The notes beneath the pieces were generated by a model. It saw nothing but the letters and a program-made list of their open reading frames with translations, did not search any database and had not been told where the DNA came from. A program made the translations under genes and the position numbers. Source: Herbaspirillum aquaticum (GTDB lineage: Bacteria > Pseudomonadota > Gammaproteobacteria > Burkholderiales > Burkholderiaceae_D). From it: a DNA stretch of 64,000 nucleotides. The DNA lies in assembly GCF_002213425.1 (NCBI RefSeq), contig NZ_NJGV01000011.1, positions 124,001 through 188,000 on the forward strand, given 5' to 3'. Below are positions 1 to 8,048 of the stretch, in pieces (position 1 is the stretch's first letter; each line of letters opens with the position of its first letter).

Positions 1-1
1 C

Positions 2-523
2 GGCCATGCCGACGAATTCCTGCCAGGTGACGGGCGGCTTTTCGGGATCCAGGCCAGCCTTGGCGAACATGTCCTTGTTGTAGAACATGATGGTGGTGGA
101 GCTGTTGAAGGGGAAGGACATCATGCCCTTCGGGGTCGAGTAGTAACCGGCCACCGCAGGCACGTAGGCGTTCTGGTCGAACTTCTCGCCGGCCTGCTGC
201 ATCACTTCATACACCGGCTTGACCGCGCCCTTGGCGTAGATCATGGTGGCAGTGCCCACTTCGAACACCTGCAGGATGCTGGGCGCATTGCCGGCACGAT
301 AGGCGGCGATGGCAGCCGACATCGATTCGTCGTAGGTCCCCTTGTAGACCGGCACGATCTTGTAATCGCCCTGGGTCTTGTTGAAGTCGTCGGCCAGGGC
401 ATTGACGCGTTCGCCCAGGGCGCCGGTCATGGAATGCCACCAGGTGATCTCGGTTGCAGCGAAGGCAGAGGAAGTGATCGTCGCCAGGACACCGGTCGCG
501 ATCAGCGTTTTCATCATGTTCAT
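2..523 (-). CDS. ugpB: sn-glycerol-3-phosphate ABC transporter substrate-binding protein (5' part, cut by window edge)
   Basis: The first 174 codons of a periplasmic binding protein run off the left edge. Translation gives a short signal peptide (MNMMKTLIATG...SSAFAA), then EITWWHSMTGALGERVN, and later PFNSSTTIMFYNKDMFAKAG, which are hallmark stretches of UgpB, the binding protein for sn-glycerol-3-phosphate and glycerophosphodiesters. The start at 523 is chosen because an AGAGG-like ribosome site lies just upstream and the signal peptide follows directly; ATGs at 517 and 514 are possible alternatives. A Pho box at 571-588 fits the known PhoB control of ugp operons. The permease and ATPase genes would lie to the left, outside the window. 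Confidence 0.9.
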   Translation of the reverse strand, partial: MNMMKTLIATGVLATITSSAFAATEITWWHSMTGALGERVNALADDFNKTQGDYKIVPVYKGTYDESMSAAIAAYRAGNAPSILQVFEVGTATMIYAKGAVKPVYEVMQQAGEKFDQNAYVPAVAGYYSTPKGMMSFPFNSSTTIMFYNKDMFAKAGLDPEKPPVTWQEFVGMA

Positions 524-554
524 CAGAGGGGACCTCTCGAAAAAAGGGGTTTTG

Positions 555-588
555 ATGCTAACAACGCTCCATGACAGCCGCGTTACAT
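555..588 (-). promoter_or_regulatory. Pho box and -10 element upstream of ugpB
   Basis: Read on the minus strand, ATGTAAC-GCGG-CTGTCAT (588 to 571) has the 7-4-7 architecture of a PhoB binding site, both halves matching TGT(A/C)A(C/T). Ten bases further is TAGCAT (560-555), a plausible -10 at the spacing used by PhoB-activated promoters, where the Pho box replaces the -35. It lies about 50 bp upstream of the ugpB start. Seen in sequence; PhoB control is inference from the known ugp regulation. Confidence 0.65.
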
Positions 589-820
589 TAGCCGCACTGC
601 CGGCTTTGGGCAAAAGAAATGCATGTGGCCGTGCAGCACGAAACCCGGGCATGTCTCGGAAAATAAGAATTCGTTTTTATAAGTTCTGCTGGGGTGTGGC
701 TAAACCGCCCTCCCTGTCAGCGCTTTGTCAGCTCATCCGCAGAGCGAACGTTGAAAAGCACGACAGTGCGGAAACGGCGACGCGAATTATAATGCGGACT
801 TTCGATTTTGCGGACATTCC

Positions 821-1675
821 ATGGACAGGCTCAGGCTTTACGCGCTGCTGGTGCGCGCCCACAAACCCATCGGCATCCTGCTCTTGCTGTGGCCCACGCT
901 CATTGCACTGTGGCTGGCCTCGGGCGGTGTTCCCGACTGGCGCATCCTGGTGATCTACGTGCTGGGCACGGTACTGATGCGTTCGGCCGGCTGCGCCATC
1001 AACGACTATGCCGACCGCGACTTCGACCGGCACGTCAAGCGTACCGAACAGCGGCCCCTCACCTCCGGCAAGATCAAATCGTGGGAAGCGCTGATGGTGG
1101 CGGGCGTATTGGCGCTGGTGTCCTTCCTGCTGATCCTGCCGCTCAATGCGCTCACGCTGCAACTGTCGGTGGCGGCCGTGATCATCGCGGGCAGCTATCC
1201 GTATTTCAAGCGTTTCTTCGCCATTCCCCAGGCTTACCTGGGCATTGCCTTCGGCTTCGGCATCCCCATGGGATTTGCCAGCGTGACCGGCAGCGTGCCG
1301 CTGGCGGCCTGGGTGCTGCTGGTGGCCAACATCTTCTGGGCGGTGGCCTATGACACCGAGTATGCGATGGTGGACCGCGACGACGATCTCAAGATTGGCA
1401 TCAAGACCTCGGCCATCACGTTTGGCCGCTACGATGTCGCGGCCATCATGCTGTGCTACGTGGTGGCACTGGCCCTGATCTGGGTGGTCGGCCTGCAATA
1501 CGGACTGGGCCTGTGGTTTGCGGCGGGCATGCTGGTGGCTTGCGGCTTTGCCGTGTATCACTACACCCTGATCCGCGAACGCGACCGCATGCGCTGCTTC
1601 GCGGCCTTCAACAACAACAACTGGCTGGGCGCGGCGATCTTCGCCGGTGTCGCGCTCGATTACCTGATGCGCTGA
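821..1675 (+). CDS. ubiA: 4-hydroxybenzoate octaprenyltransferase
   Basis: Integral membrane prenyltransferase that attaches the polyprenyl tail to 4-hydroxybenzoate in ubiquinone synthesis. The 284-residue protein has the usual length. Both Asp-rich motifs that bind Mg2+-prenyl diphosphate are present: NDYADRDFD at about residue 61 and [12 protein letters not shown] at about residue 178, with the EQRPLTSG loop between and eight or nine hydrophobic segments. It stands alone on the plus strand, divergent from ugpB; coq7, another ubiquinone gene, lies at 53.9 kb in this window. Confidence 0.95.
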   Translation: MDRLRLYALLVRAHKPIGILLLLWPTLIALWLASGGVPDWRILVIYVLGTVLMRSAGCAINDYADRDFDRHVKRTEQRPLTSGKIKSWEALMVAGVLALVSFLLILPLNALTLQLSVAAVIIAGSYPYFKRFFAIPQAYLGIAFGFGIPMGFASVTGSVPLAAWVLLVANIFWAVAYDTEYAMVDRDDDLKIGIKTSAITFGRYDVAAIMLCYVVALALIWVVGLQYGLGLWFAAGMLVACGFAVYHYTLIRERDRMRCFAAFNNNNWLGAAIFAGVALDYLMR

Positions 1676-1739
1676 TGTGCTGATGCATTGATGCATGCCG
1701 GGCACTGCGTCTGCCTGGCGTAAATTCAAAGGAAACGGG

Positions 1740-2399
1740 ATGAAAGCGGAATTTTGGCTCGAACGCTGGCGCGACGGACGCACGCATTTTCACCAGTCGC
1801 GCGTGACGCCGCTGCTGCAGAAATACTGGCCGCAACTGGCGCTGCCGGCCGGCAGCACGGTGCTGGTACCCCTGTGCGGCAAGTCGCTGGACATGCTGTG
1901 GCTGGCCGAACAGGGCCATCGCGTGCTGGGGGTGGAGTTGTCGGAACTGGCCATCACCCAGTTCTTCAGCGAACACCAACTGACCCCGGCAGTGCATGAA
2001 AGCGCACAGGGCCGCCATTACGTGGCGGGGCAGATCGAGCTGATCTGCGGCGACATCTTCGCGCTGGACGATGCCACCCTGGCCAACTGTGCGGGTGCCT
2101 ATGACCGCGCCGCCCTCATCGCCCTGCCCCCGGACATGCGTGCGCGCTACGTGGAAGAGATCTATGGACGACTGCCAGCGCAGGCTCGCAGCCTCTTGAT
2201 CACGCTGGAATACGATCAGCAGAAGATGGATGGCCCGCCATTTTCGGTGGCCGAAGAAGAAGTGCTGCGCCTGTACGCGCCCCATAGCGACGCCGTGGTC
2301 ATCGACCGGCGCGATATCCTGGAGAAGGAACCCAAGTTCCTGGAGCGAGGATTGCAGGCACTGGATACGGTGGTATATCGCTTGCAGCGCAAGGGCTGA
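1740..2399 (+). CDS. tpm: Thiopurine S-methyltransferase family protein
   Basis: SAM-dependent methyltransferase of the bacterial TPMT family (219 residues), which methylates thiol, selenium or tellurium compounds. The N-terminus [17 protein letters not shown], the SAM-binding stretch [28 protein letters not shown] and the later [11 protein letters not shown] are typical of Tpm. The ATG at 1740 is preferred over an upstream in-frame ATG at 1695 because AAAGGAAA lies just before it and the family begins at this tryptophan-rich stretch. The natural substrate in this organism is not shown by the sequence. Confidence 0.88.
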   Translation: MKAEFWLERWRDGRTHFHQSRVTPLLQKYWPQLALPAGSTVLVPLCGKSLDMLWLAEQGHRVLGVELSELAITQFFSEHQLTPAVHESAQGRHYVAGQIELICGDIFALDDATLANCAGAYDRAALIALPPDMRARYVEEIYGRLPAQARSLLITLEYDQQKMDGPPFSVAEEEVLRLYAPHSDAVVIDRRDILEKEPKFLERGLQALDTVVYRLQRKG

Positions 2400-2406
2400 G
2401 CTTCTT

Positions 2407-2634
2407 TCACACCTCAGCCGTCGTCCTCACCACCGTCACCCGGCTGATGAGGAACTCCCCTTCCACCACCACCCGAAACGGCACCCCGGCCACGTTGAAG
2501 CCGGGGCCGCCCTCGTCGTCCCAGACCTGGGCTAACGCATCGAAGTCGCGTGGGGTCATCTGCAGCATCTGTGCGCTGATGACGAAGGTGGCGCCGGTCT
2601 TCTGCCGGCGCACGATGTCTTCCAGTTTGGCCAT
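2407..2634 (-). CDS. Conserved small protein of unknown function (75 aa)
   Basis: A 75-residue soluble protein (MAKLEDIVRRQKTGATFVISAQMLQ...) without a signal peptide, cysteine motif or membrane segment. It is the last gene of the yggS-proC-LytM cluster, 59 bp after the LytM lipoprotein gene, on the same strand. The start at 2634 is the only sensible ATG in the frame. I do not recognise a domain, and no function can be assigned. Confidence 0.6.
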   Translation of the reverse strand: MAKLEDIVRRQKTGATFVISAQMLQMTPRDFDALAQVWDDEGGPGFNVAGVPFRVVVEGEFLISRVTVVRTTAEV

Positions 2635-2693
2635 GTGGATTCCTGATTCTTGATGGGATTGATGCCGGCAACGTGCCTGCGTCTCCGTCAGCC

Positions 2694-3452
2694 TCAACGC
2701 GCCGGCAGCAGCGCCATCACGTTGACCGGCTTGCCGTTGCGGCGGATTTCGAAATACAGCTTGACCTTGTTGGTGTCGCTGTTGCCCATGGTGGCGATCT
2801 GCTGGCCGCGCGTGACCATCTGGCCTTCCTTGACCGTGATCGTCGCATTGTGCGCATACACCGACAGCAGCTGCGGCGTGTGCTTGATGATCACCATGTT
2901 GCCGTAGCCGCGGATGCCGTGACCGGCATAGGTGACCTTGCCCGCTGCAGCAGCCACCACCGTCTGGCCCTGGGTGCCGGCGATGTCGATGCCCTTCTTG
3001 TAGCTGTCGGCGCTGGGCGCGGACTTGCCCTGCGTGGGCCACATCCAGTCCAGCTTGGCATCGGCCGGGGCCGGTGCGTCGTCATCGTCCTGCGCCTTGG
3101 GTGCAGGCTTGGCGGCGGGCTTGCCGGCATTCTTGCGCGGCGTGGTGTCGGCCCCGGAAGAGGCAGACGCACGCGGCGTCTGCCCGGCACCGGTACGGGC
3201 CACCACACCAGCCGGCGGGCGCACCAGGATGCGCTGGCCGACTTCAAGGTCATCGGGATTGCGCAGGCGGTTCCAGGTGCGCAGGTTGGCCGGACTCTGG
3301 TCGAAGTCGCGACCGATGCTGTAGAGCGTGTCGCCGCGCTTGACCGTGTAATAACCGTCGCTGTCAGCCGTAGAGGCGCAGCCGGAGAGCATCAGCACGC
3401 TGGCCAGCGGCACGGCCGCCAGCAGGCCGAGGAAGCGGTAAGCCTGTCCCAT
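2694..3452 (-). CDS. LysM/LytM lipoprotein, catalytically degenerate (NlpD/EnvC-type amidase activator candidate)
   Basis: 252-residue envelope protein with a lipobox (LSGC, Cys25), a LysM peptidoglycan-binding domain at about 35-78, a Pro/Ala/Lys-rich linker, and a C-terminal M23/LytM domain at about 137-250. In active LytM peptidases zinc is held by His and Asp of the first motif and the last His of HxH. Here the first motif reads YKKGIDI, so its His is lost and only Asp156 remains. The second motif reads LYFEIR, with Tyr in place of His. This pattern is known from NlpD and EnvC, which do not cut peptidoglycan but activate amidases. Its start overlaps the proC stop (TGATG), implying translational coupling. 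Confidence 0.82.
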   Translation of the reverse strand: MGQAYRFLGLLAAVPLASVLMLSGCASTADSDGYYTVKRGDTLYSIGRDFDQSPANLRTWNRLRNPDDLEVGQRILVRPPAGVVARTGAGQTPRASASSGADTTPRKNAGKPAAKPAPKAQDDDDAPAPADAKLDWMWPTQGKSAPSADSYKKGIDIAGTQGQTVVAAAAGKVTYAGHGIRGYGNMVIIKHTPQLLSVYAHNATITVKEGQMVTRGQQIATMGNSDTNKVKLYFEIRRNGKPVNVMALLPAR

Positions 3453-4264
3453 CAGGCCTTGCCGAACTCGTCGCCCAGCTCCTTGCTGCGATGGGCGGCG
3501 GCTTGCAGGGCCTGCACGATGGCGCCCTTGACGCCCGATTGCTCCAGGCTGGTCAGCGCGGCATAGGTGGTGCCACCCTTGGAGGTGACGCGTTCACGCA
3601 GCGCGGCCACGGATTCTTCGGAGCGGCGCGCCAGTTCGGTAGCACCGGCGAAGGTCGCCTTGGCCAGTTGCAGGCCGTCTTCCGGCGACAGGCCCAGCTG
3701 GGCCGCCGCCTGCTCCATCGCTTCGAGGAAATAGAACACGTAGGCCGGACCGCTGCCCGAGACGGCAGTGACGGCATCCAGCTTTTCTTCGCTGTCCAGC
3801 CACAGGGTCTCGCCCACGGCCTTGAGGATGGAATCGGCCTGCGCGCGCTGCAGGGTCGAGACCTGCGCATGCGGCACCACGCCGGAGATCCCCTTGCCGA
3901 TCAAGGCCGGGGTGTTGGGCATGGCACGTACGATGGCCTGGTGGCCGTCGAGCCAGCGCGACAGGTCCACCATGCGGATGCCGGCGGCAATCGAGACGAT
4001 CAGCTGGGCCCCGATGAAGGGCTTCAAGCTGGCCACCACCTCGCGCATCTGCTGCGGCTTGACCGCCAGCACCACCACATCCACGTTGGCGATGGCGCCA
4101 TCGATGGATTGCGCGGTGGCCACGCCAAACTTGTCCTTGAGCGCCTGCAGCGCGTCGGCATTGAGATCGACCACGTGGATGTCTTCTGCTGCGGCGACCT
4201 TGCCGGCCAGGCCGCCGATCAATGCCGCTGCCATGTTGCCGCCGCCGATGAACGCTATCTTCAC
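3452..4264 (-). CDS. proC: Pyrroline-5-carboxylate reductase
   Basis: Last step of proline synthesis: NAD(P)H-dependent reduction of pyrroline-5-carboxylate. 270 residues, the standard length. The N-terminal Rossmann motif IAFIGGGNMAAALIGGL and the C-terminal signature around SGSGPAYVFYFLEAM and VTSKGGTTYAAL are intact. It sits between yggS (85 bp upstream) and the LytM lipoprotein (1-nt overlap), all on the minus strand; yggS-proC linkage is widespread in proteobacteria. Confidence 0.95.
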   Translation of the reverse strand: MKIAFIGGGNMAAALIGGLAGKVAAAEDIHVVDLNADALQALKDKFGVATAQSIDGAIANVDVVVLAVKPQQMREVVASLKPFIGAQLIVSIAAGIRMVDLSRWLDGHQAIVRAMPNTPALIGKGISGVVPHAQVSTLQRAQADSILKAVGETLWLDSEEKLDAVTAVSGSGPAYVFYFLEAMEQAAAQLGLSPEDGLQLAKATFAGATELARRSEESVAALRERVTSKGGTTYAALTSLEQSGVKGAIVQALQAAAHRSKELGDEFGKA

Positions 4265-4349
4265 TTCCGCTCCTTGTGTCTTTGTTTGAGGCTGTTGCCG
4301 TTGGGTTCAAAACTTCATAGGGGCCATTCCCGGCCCCGTCGCGCCACCG

Positions 4350-5051
4350 TCACGCGTAATGCCGCGCCCCGAAGATGGCGCTGCCGACCCGCACGATGGT
4401 GGCCCCTTCGGCCACCGCCGCCTCGAGGTCGGCCGACATGCCCATGGACAGAGTGTCCATGGCCAGTCCACCGGCGCGCAATTGTTCATACAGGCCGCGA
4501 ACCGCCGCAAAGGCGGCGCGCTGTTGCTTCATCTCGTCGCTGGGCGCCGGGATCGCCATCAGGCCACGCAAGCGCAGCCGGGGCAGTTGCGCCACCTGCG
4601 CCGCGACCTCGGGCAATTCCTCCGGGCCCAGGCCGCTCTTGCTGGCTTCGGCGCTGATGTTGACTTGCAGACAGATGTTGAGCGGTCCCAGTTCCTCGGG
4701 CCGCTGTTCCGACAGGCGCTGGGCGATCTTGAGACGGTCCACCGAATGCACCCAATCGAAGTGCTCGGCGATGGGCCGGGTCTTGTTGCTCTGGATGGGG
4801 CCGATGAAATGCCATTGCAGCGGCGTATCCGGCACCAGGGCGGGGAGCGCGGCGATCTTGTCGAGCGCTTCCTGCAAATAATTTTCGCCGAAGGCGCGCT
4901 GGCCGGCGGCCACCGCTTCGGCTACCGCCTCCGGCCCGAAAGTCTTGGAAACGGCCAGCAACTGCACCGAGGACGGCGCCCGCCCGGCCTGGCCGGCGGC
5001 TTGGGCGATCTGTTGTTGCACGTGTTGCAAGTGTTGAGCGATTGACGACAT
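4350..5051 (-). CDS. yggS: YggS/PLPBP family pyridoxal phosphate homeostasis protein
   Basis: Single-domain alanine-racemase-fold PLP-binding protein of 233 residues. LLAVSKTFG carries the PLP lysine near residue 36; FGENYLQEALDK, WHFIGPIQSNK, and near the C-terminus LSMGMSADLEAAVAEGATIVRVGSAIFG are family hallmarks. These proteins buffer PLP and affect amino-acid pools and are not racemases. It is the first gene of the yggS-proC-LytM cluster and is divergent from pilT. Confidence 0.92.
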   Translation of the reverse strand: MSSIAQHLQHVQQQIAQAAGQAGRAPSSVQLLAVSKTFGPEAVAEAVAAGQRAFGENYLQEALDKIAALPALVPDTPLQWHFIGPIQSNKTRPIAEHFDWVHSVDRLKIAQRLSEQRPEELGPLNICLQVNISAEASKSGLGPEELPEVAAQVAQLPRLRLRGLMAIPAPSDEMKQQRAAFAAVRGLYEQLRAGGLAMDTLSMGMSADLEAAVAEGATIVRVGSAIFGARHYA

Positions 5052-5123
5052 AATCCGGGAGCCGGAAGGGGCAGCCTGCAGGGAGATAACGATATTGTTG
5101 GTCCAACCTTGCCGGGATTATAA

Positions 5124-6152
5124 ATGGACATTGCCACCCTACTGGCATTTGCCGTCAGGAATCAGGCTTCCGATCTGCATCTTTGTGCGGGGCTTGCGCC
5201 CCTGTTGCGGGTCCACGGGGCGATACGCCGCGTCAACCTGCAGCCGCTGGACGGCCCGCGCCTGCAGCAGTCCCTGCTGGCGGTGATGCCATCTCCCCTG
5301 CAGCCGCGCTACCGCGCCGGCGCCGACTGCGACTTCGCGCTGGCGCTGCCGGGACTGGGCCGCTTCCGCATCCACGCCTTCCACCAGCAACGCGGCCCGG
5401 CCGCCGCCATCCGCCCTTTGCGCCAGGAGCCGCCGGCGCTGCCTGAGCTGGGTGCACCCGGTGCCTGCGCCGAACTGGCCATGCGAGCGCACGGCCTGGT
5501 GCTGATGAGCGGGCCGACCGGCTCGGGCAAGAGCAGCACCCTGGCGGCGATGGTGCGGCTCATCAATGAGACGCGCCCGGTCCACATCCTCACGCTTGAA
5601 GATCCGATCGAATACCTGCACGCGCCCTGTCGCGCCCTGGTCAGCCAGCGCGAGATCGGCACCCACGTGGCCGGCTTCGCGCAGGCCCTGCGGGCGGCAC
5701 TGCGCGAAGATCCCGATGTCCTGCTGGTGGGCGAACTGCGTGATACGGAAACCATCCGCCTGGCACTGACGGCCGCCGAGACCGGCCACCTCGTGCTGGC
5801 CACGCTGCATGCAGCCTCGGCCGCACGGGCAGTGGACCGCATCATCGACGCCTTCGCCGAAGGCGAGAAGGACACCGCACGCGCCCTGCTGGCCGAGGCC
5901 CTGCAGGGCGTGATCGCCCAGGTCCTGCTGCCGGCCGCCGACGGCGCCGCACGCGTGGCCGCCCATGAGGTGCTGGTGGCCACGCCGGCTGTGCGCAACC
6001 TGATCCGCGAAGGACGCAGCGCGCAGCTGCTCTCGGCCATGCAGGCCGGTGCCGCGCAGGGCATGCAGACGCTGCAGGGGAGCCTCGCCGGCCTGGTCCA
6101 GCAGGGACGCATCAGCGTGGCCACGGCACGCGCACAGGGCATGACCGGCTGA
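5124..6152 (+). CDS. pilT: Type IV pilus retraction ATPase PilT
   Basis: Hexameric ATPase driving pilus retraction at the inner membrane. 342 residues: PAS-like N-domain with SDLHLCAGLAP; Walker A GPTGSGKS (about 130-137); Asp box TLEDPIEYLH; Walker B DVLLVGELRD (about 198-207); His box GHLVLATLH. The C-terminal AVRNLIREGRSAQLLSAMQ matches the AIRNLIRE motif characteristic of retraction ATPases. No pilU follows; the next gene is an unrelated peroxidase. A Chp chemosensory operon that would act on the same pili lies at 40.8-46 kb. Confidence 0.92.
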   Translation: MDIATLLAFAVRNQASDLHLCAGLAPLLRVHGAIRRVNLQPLDGPRLQQSLLAVMPSPLQPRYRAGADCDFALALPGLGRFRIHAFHQQRGPAAAIRPLRQEPPALPELGAPGACAELAMRAHGLVLMSGPTGSGKSSTLAAMVRLINETRPVHILTLEDPIEYLHAPCRALVSQREIGTHVAGFAQALRAALREDPDVLLVGELRDTETIRLALTAAETGHLVLATLHAASAARAVDRIIDAFAEGEKDTARALLAEALQGVIAQVLLPAADGAARVAAHEVLVATPAVRNLIREGRSAQLLSAMQAGAAQGMQTLQGSLAGLVQQGRISVATARAQGMTG

Positions 6153-6236
6153 TGGCCGCAGCGCGAGCCCCAAGCAAGCCCGCCCGCTGCGGTTTAGAAT
6201 GGCGGCCACATCGCTGCATGCGCCAAGGAATGATCC

Positions 6237-6722
6237 ATGACCACTCTCTACGATTTCCAGCCCAGGCTGGCCGACCAGACGCCCTTCCCGCTCGAACAGC
6301 TGCGCGGCAAGGTGCTGCTCATCGTCAATACCGCCAGCAAGTGCGGCTTCACCCCGCAATACAACGGCCTGGAAGCCATCCATCGCCAGTTCCACGCGCG
6401 CGGGCTGGAAGTGATGGGCTTCCCCTGCAACCAGTTCGGGGCGCAGGAACCAGGCAATGCCGAGGAGATCGGGGCCTTCTGTGAAAAGAATTACGGGGTG
6501 AGCTTTCCGCTCTTTGCCAAGATCGATGTCAATGGCGAACAGGCTGATCCGCTTTACCAGTACCTGAAGAAGGAGGCGCCGGGCCTCTTGGGCAGCAAGG
6601 CCATCAAATGGAATTTCACCAAGTTCCTGGTCCGCCGTGACGGCACCGTCTTCAAGCGCTATGCACCGCAGACGCGTCCCGAGGAAATGATTTCCGATAT
6701 CGAAACCCTGCTGGCCGAGTGA
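6237..6722 (+). CDS. Glutathione peroxidase family protein (Cys type)
   Basis: 161-residue thiol peroxidase of the BtuE/GPx family, reducing hydroperoxides. The active site is NTASKCGFTPQY with Cys36 (no selenocysteine), completed by Gln in FPCNQFGAQEP and Trp-Asn in IKWNFTKFLV. These proteins usually use thioredoxin rather than glutathione, so the name describes the family only. It begins 85 bp after pilT on the same strand and may be read through from it. Confidence 0.93.
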   Translation: MTTLYDFQPRLADQTPFPLEQLRGKVLLIVNTASKCGFTPQYNGLEAIHRQFHARGLEVMGFPCNQFGAQEPGNAEEIGAFCEKNYGVSFPLFAKIDVNGEQADPLYQYLKKEAPGLLGSKAIKWNFTKFLVRRDGTVFKRYAPQTRPEEMISDIETLLAE

Positions 6723-6735
6723 ATGCGGTGACGCT

Positions 6736-7116
6736 TCATGCCGGCCAGCGGCCCTCGGGCAACTCGCGCCCGGCGGCCGCCAGCACGGCCGGCATGAAAT
6801 ACGCATGGGCCATCAGCAAGCGATCCGCCGTCCGACCTTCCTGCCCATCAAGCTCCACCTCGATCTCCTGCCGCGTATAGAGCACCGGCACTTCCTCGAA
6901 ACGGTCCAGTTCGGCCATCATGGTCTCGGGCACTTCCCACACTTCACCCGTGATGCGGCAAGGGCCCTCCTCCCGCACCAGCGCCGGATAATGCGGCAGG
7001 GCCACCAGCCGCCAGCACTGCACGCTGCGGGCCGGTGCCACGAATTGCGCGCCTTCCATCATGAAGGCATTGGATTGCCCGCGCTTGAGCGAACCATAGA
7101 CGAACACCTTGGGCAC
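6736..7116 (-). CDS. Gamma-glutamylcyclotransferase-like (GGCT/AIG2 fold) protein
   Basis: 126 residues beginning MPKVFVYGSLKRGQSNAFMMEGA, the nucleotide-like YGSLxxG loop that defines the GGCT/YtfP/AIG2 fold, followed by ITGEVWEVPETMMAELDRFEEVPVLYTRQEIEV. GGCT enzymes cleave gamma-glutamyl amines; the acidic catalytic residue would be a Glu in the LDRFEE stretch. Convergent with the glutathione peroxidase gene (13 bp between stops). Substrate unknown. Confidence 0.8.
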   Translation of the reverse strand: MPKVFVYGSLKRGQSNAFMMEGAQFVAPARSVQCWRLVALPHYPALVREEGPCRITGEVWEVPETMMAELDRFEEVPVLYTRQEIEVELDGQEGRTADRLLMAHAYFMPAVLAAAGRELPEGRWPA

Positions 7117-7151
7117 AGCTTCTCTCCTGCAAAGCGCCGTGCAGTGCGCCC

Positions 7152-8048
7152 TTACGGCAATGCACGGATGATCTGGTAATCCGCGTCACGCACCGGCACG
7201 AAGTGGGTGGCGCGCAGGTTGTCCAGGGACAGTTTCACACGCAGCGCGTTCTTGTCCAGGAAGACCTCGCGGATCTTGTTGCGGATATCGGTGCACAGCT
7301 GGCCCCGATAGACGAAGGGGTCGAAGGGAATCGCCCCGGAACGCCATAGTACCCGCACATCGCTCTTCTTGAGCTGGCCGTCGCTGATCATGCGCGAGAG
7401 ATTGGTACTGGCCACGAAAGCCGCATCGGCATTGTGGTTCAGCACGGCCATGACGGATTTCTCATGATTGCCTGAATAGCCGATGCGCGAGAAATACTGG
7501 TCGAACTGCAGCTTGTACTGGCGCGCAAAGAGATGGCGCGGGATCAGCGCGCCCGAGGTGCTGTCCGGATCGGCCAGGGCCAGCACCCGTCCCTTGAGCG
7601 AGGCCACGCTGTCATACGGTCCCTGCTGGCGCGTGATCAGCAGCGCGTAATACACCGACGACACGCCCCCCTGCGCCGCAAAATTGGGTTCCACCTGCTC
7701 CATCGACGCGAAGGGCGTGATCTGCGGATCGCCCTTGCGCGCCGTCACGTAGGACGCCGGCCCCAGCCGGGCCACATCGATGGCCCCGGCAATGAGCCCC
7801 TCGATGACGCCGCCGTAGGAAGTGGGGACGATCACGTCCACCGGCATCTTCAGCCGTTCGCGCAGTTCCTCCACCAGCGGGCCGAAGGCGGACTGCTGGT
7901 CAATGTCGCGCCCCTGCGGCACGAAGGAAAAGCGCAGCCGCTGCGGCCGTTCGCAGGCTGCCTTGGGGGCGGCCATGGCGGGATTGGCGGTGCAGATCAT
8001 GCAGCCCGTGACAGCCGCCAGGGCCAACGTGGCGAAGAAGGTCTTCAT
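7152..8048 (-). CDS. PhnD-type periplasmic substrate-binding protein, no transporter genes nearby
   Basis: 298 residues with a signal peptide ending near NPAMA-AP, then LRFSFVPQGRDIDQQSAFGPLVEELRERLKMPVDVIVPTSYGGVIEGLIAGAIDVARLGPASYV, the typical start of phosphate/phosphite/phosphonate-class binding proteins (PhnD/SsuA/transferrin fold). No permease or ATPase is adjacent. Instead its ATG overlaps the stop of the upstream GGDEF-EAL gene (ATGA), so the two are translated together. This suggests it acts as a ligand sensor for that membrane signalling protein rather than as a transporter part (inference). Confidence 0.82.
   Translation of the reverse strand: MKTFFATLALAAVTGCMICTANPAMAAPKAACERPQRLRFSFVPQGRDIDQQSAFGPLVEELRERLKMPVDVIVPTSYGGVIEGLIAGAIDVARLGPASYVTARKGDPQITPFASMEQVEPNFAAQGGVSSVYYALLITRQQGPYDSVASLKGRVLALADPDSTSGALIPRHLFARQYKLQFDQYFSRIGYSGNHEKSVMAVLNHNADAAFVASTNLSRMISDGQLKKSDVRVLWRSGAIPFDPFVYRGQLCTDIRNKIREVFLDKNALRVKLSLDNLRATHFVPVRDADYQIIRALP

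Noticed and set aside
5139..6806. Long minus-strand open frame (555 codons) opposite pilT and the peroxidase gene
   Set aside because: It is antisense to two well-conserved genes; high third-position GC keeps the opposite strand free of stops. The translation has no recognisable domain.
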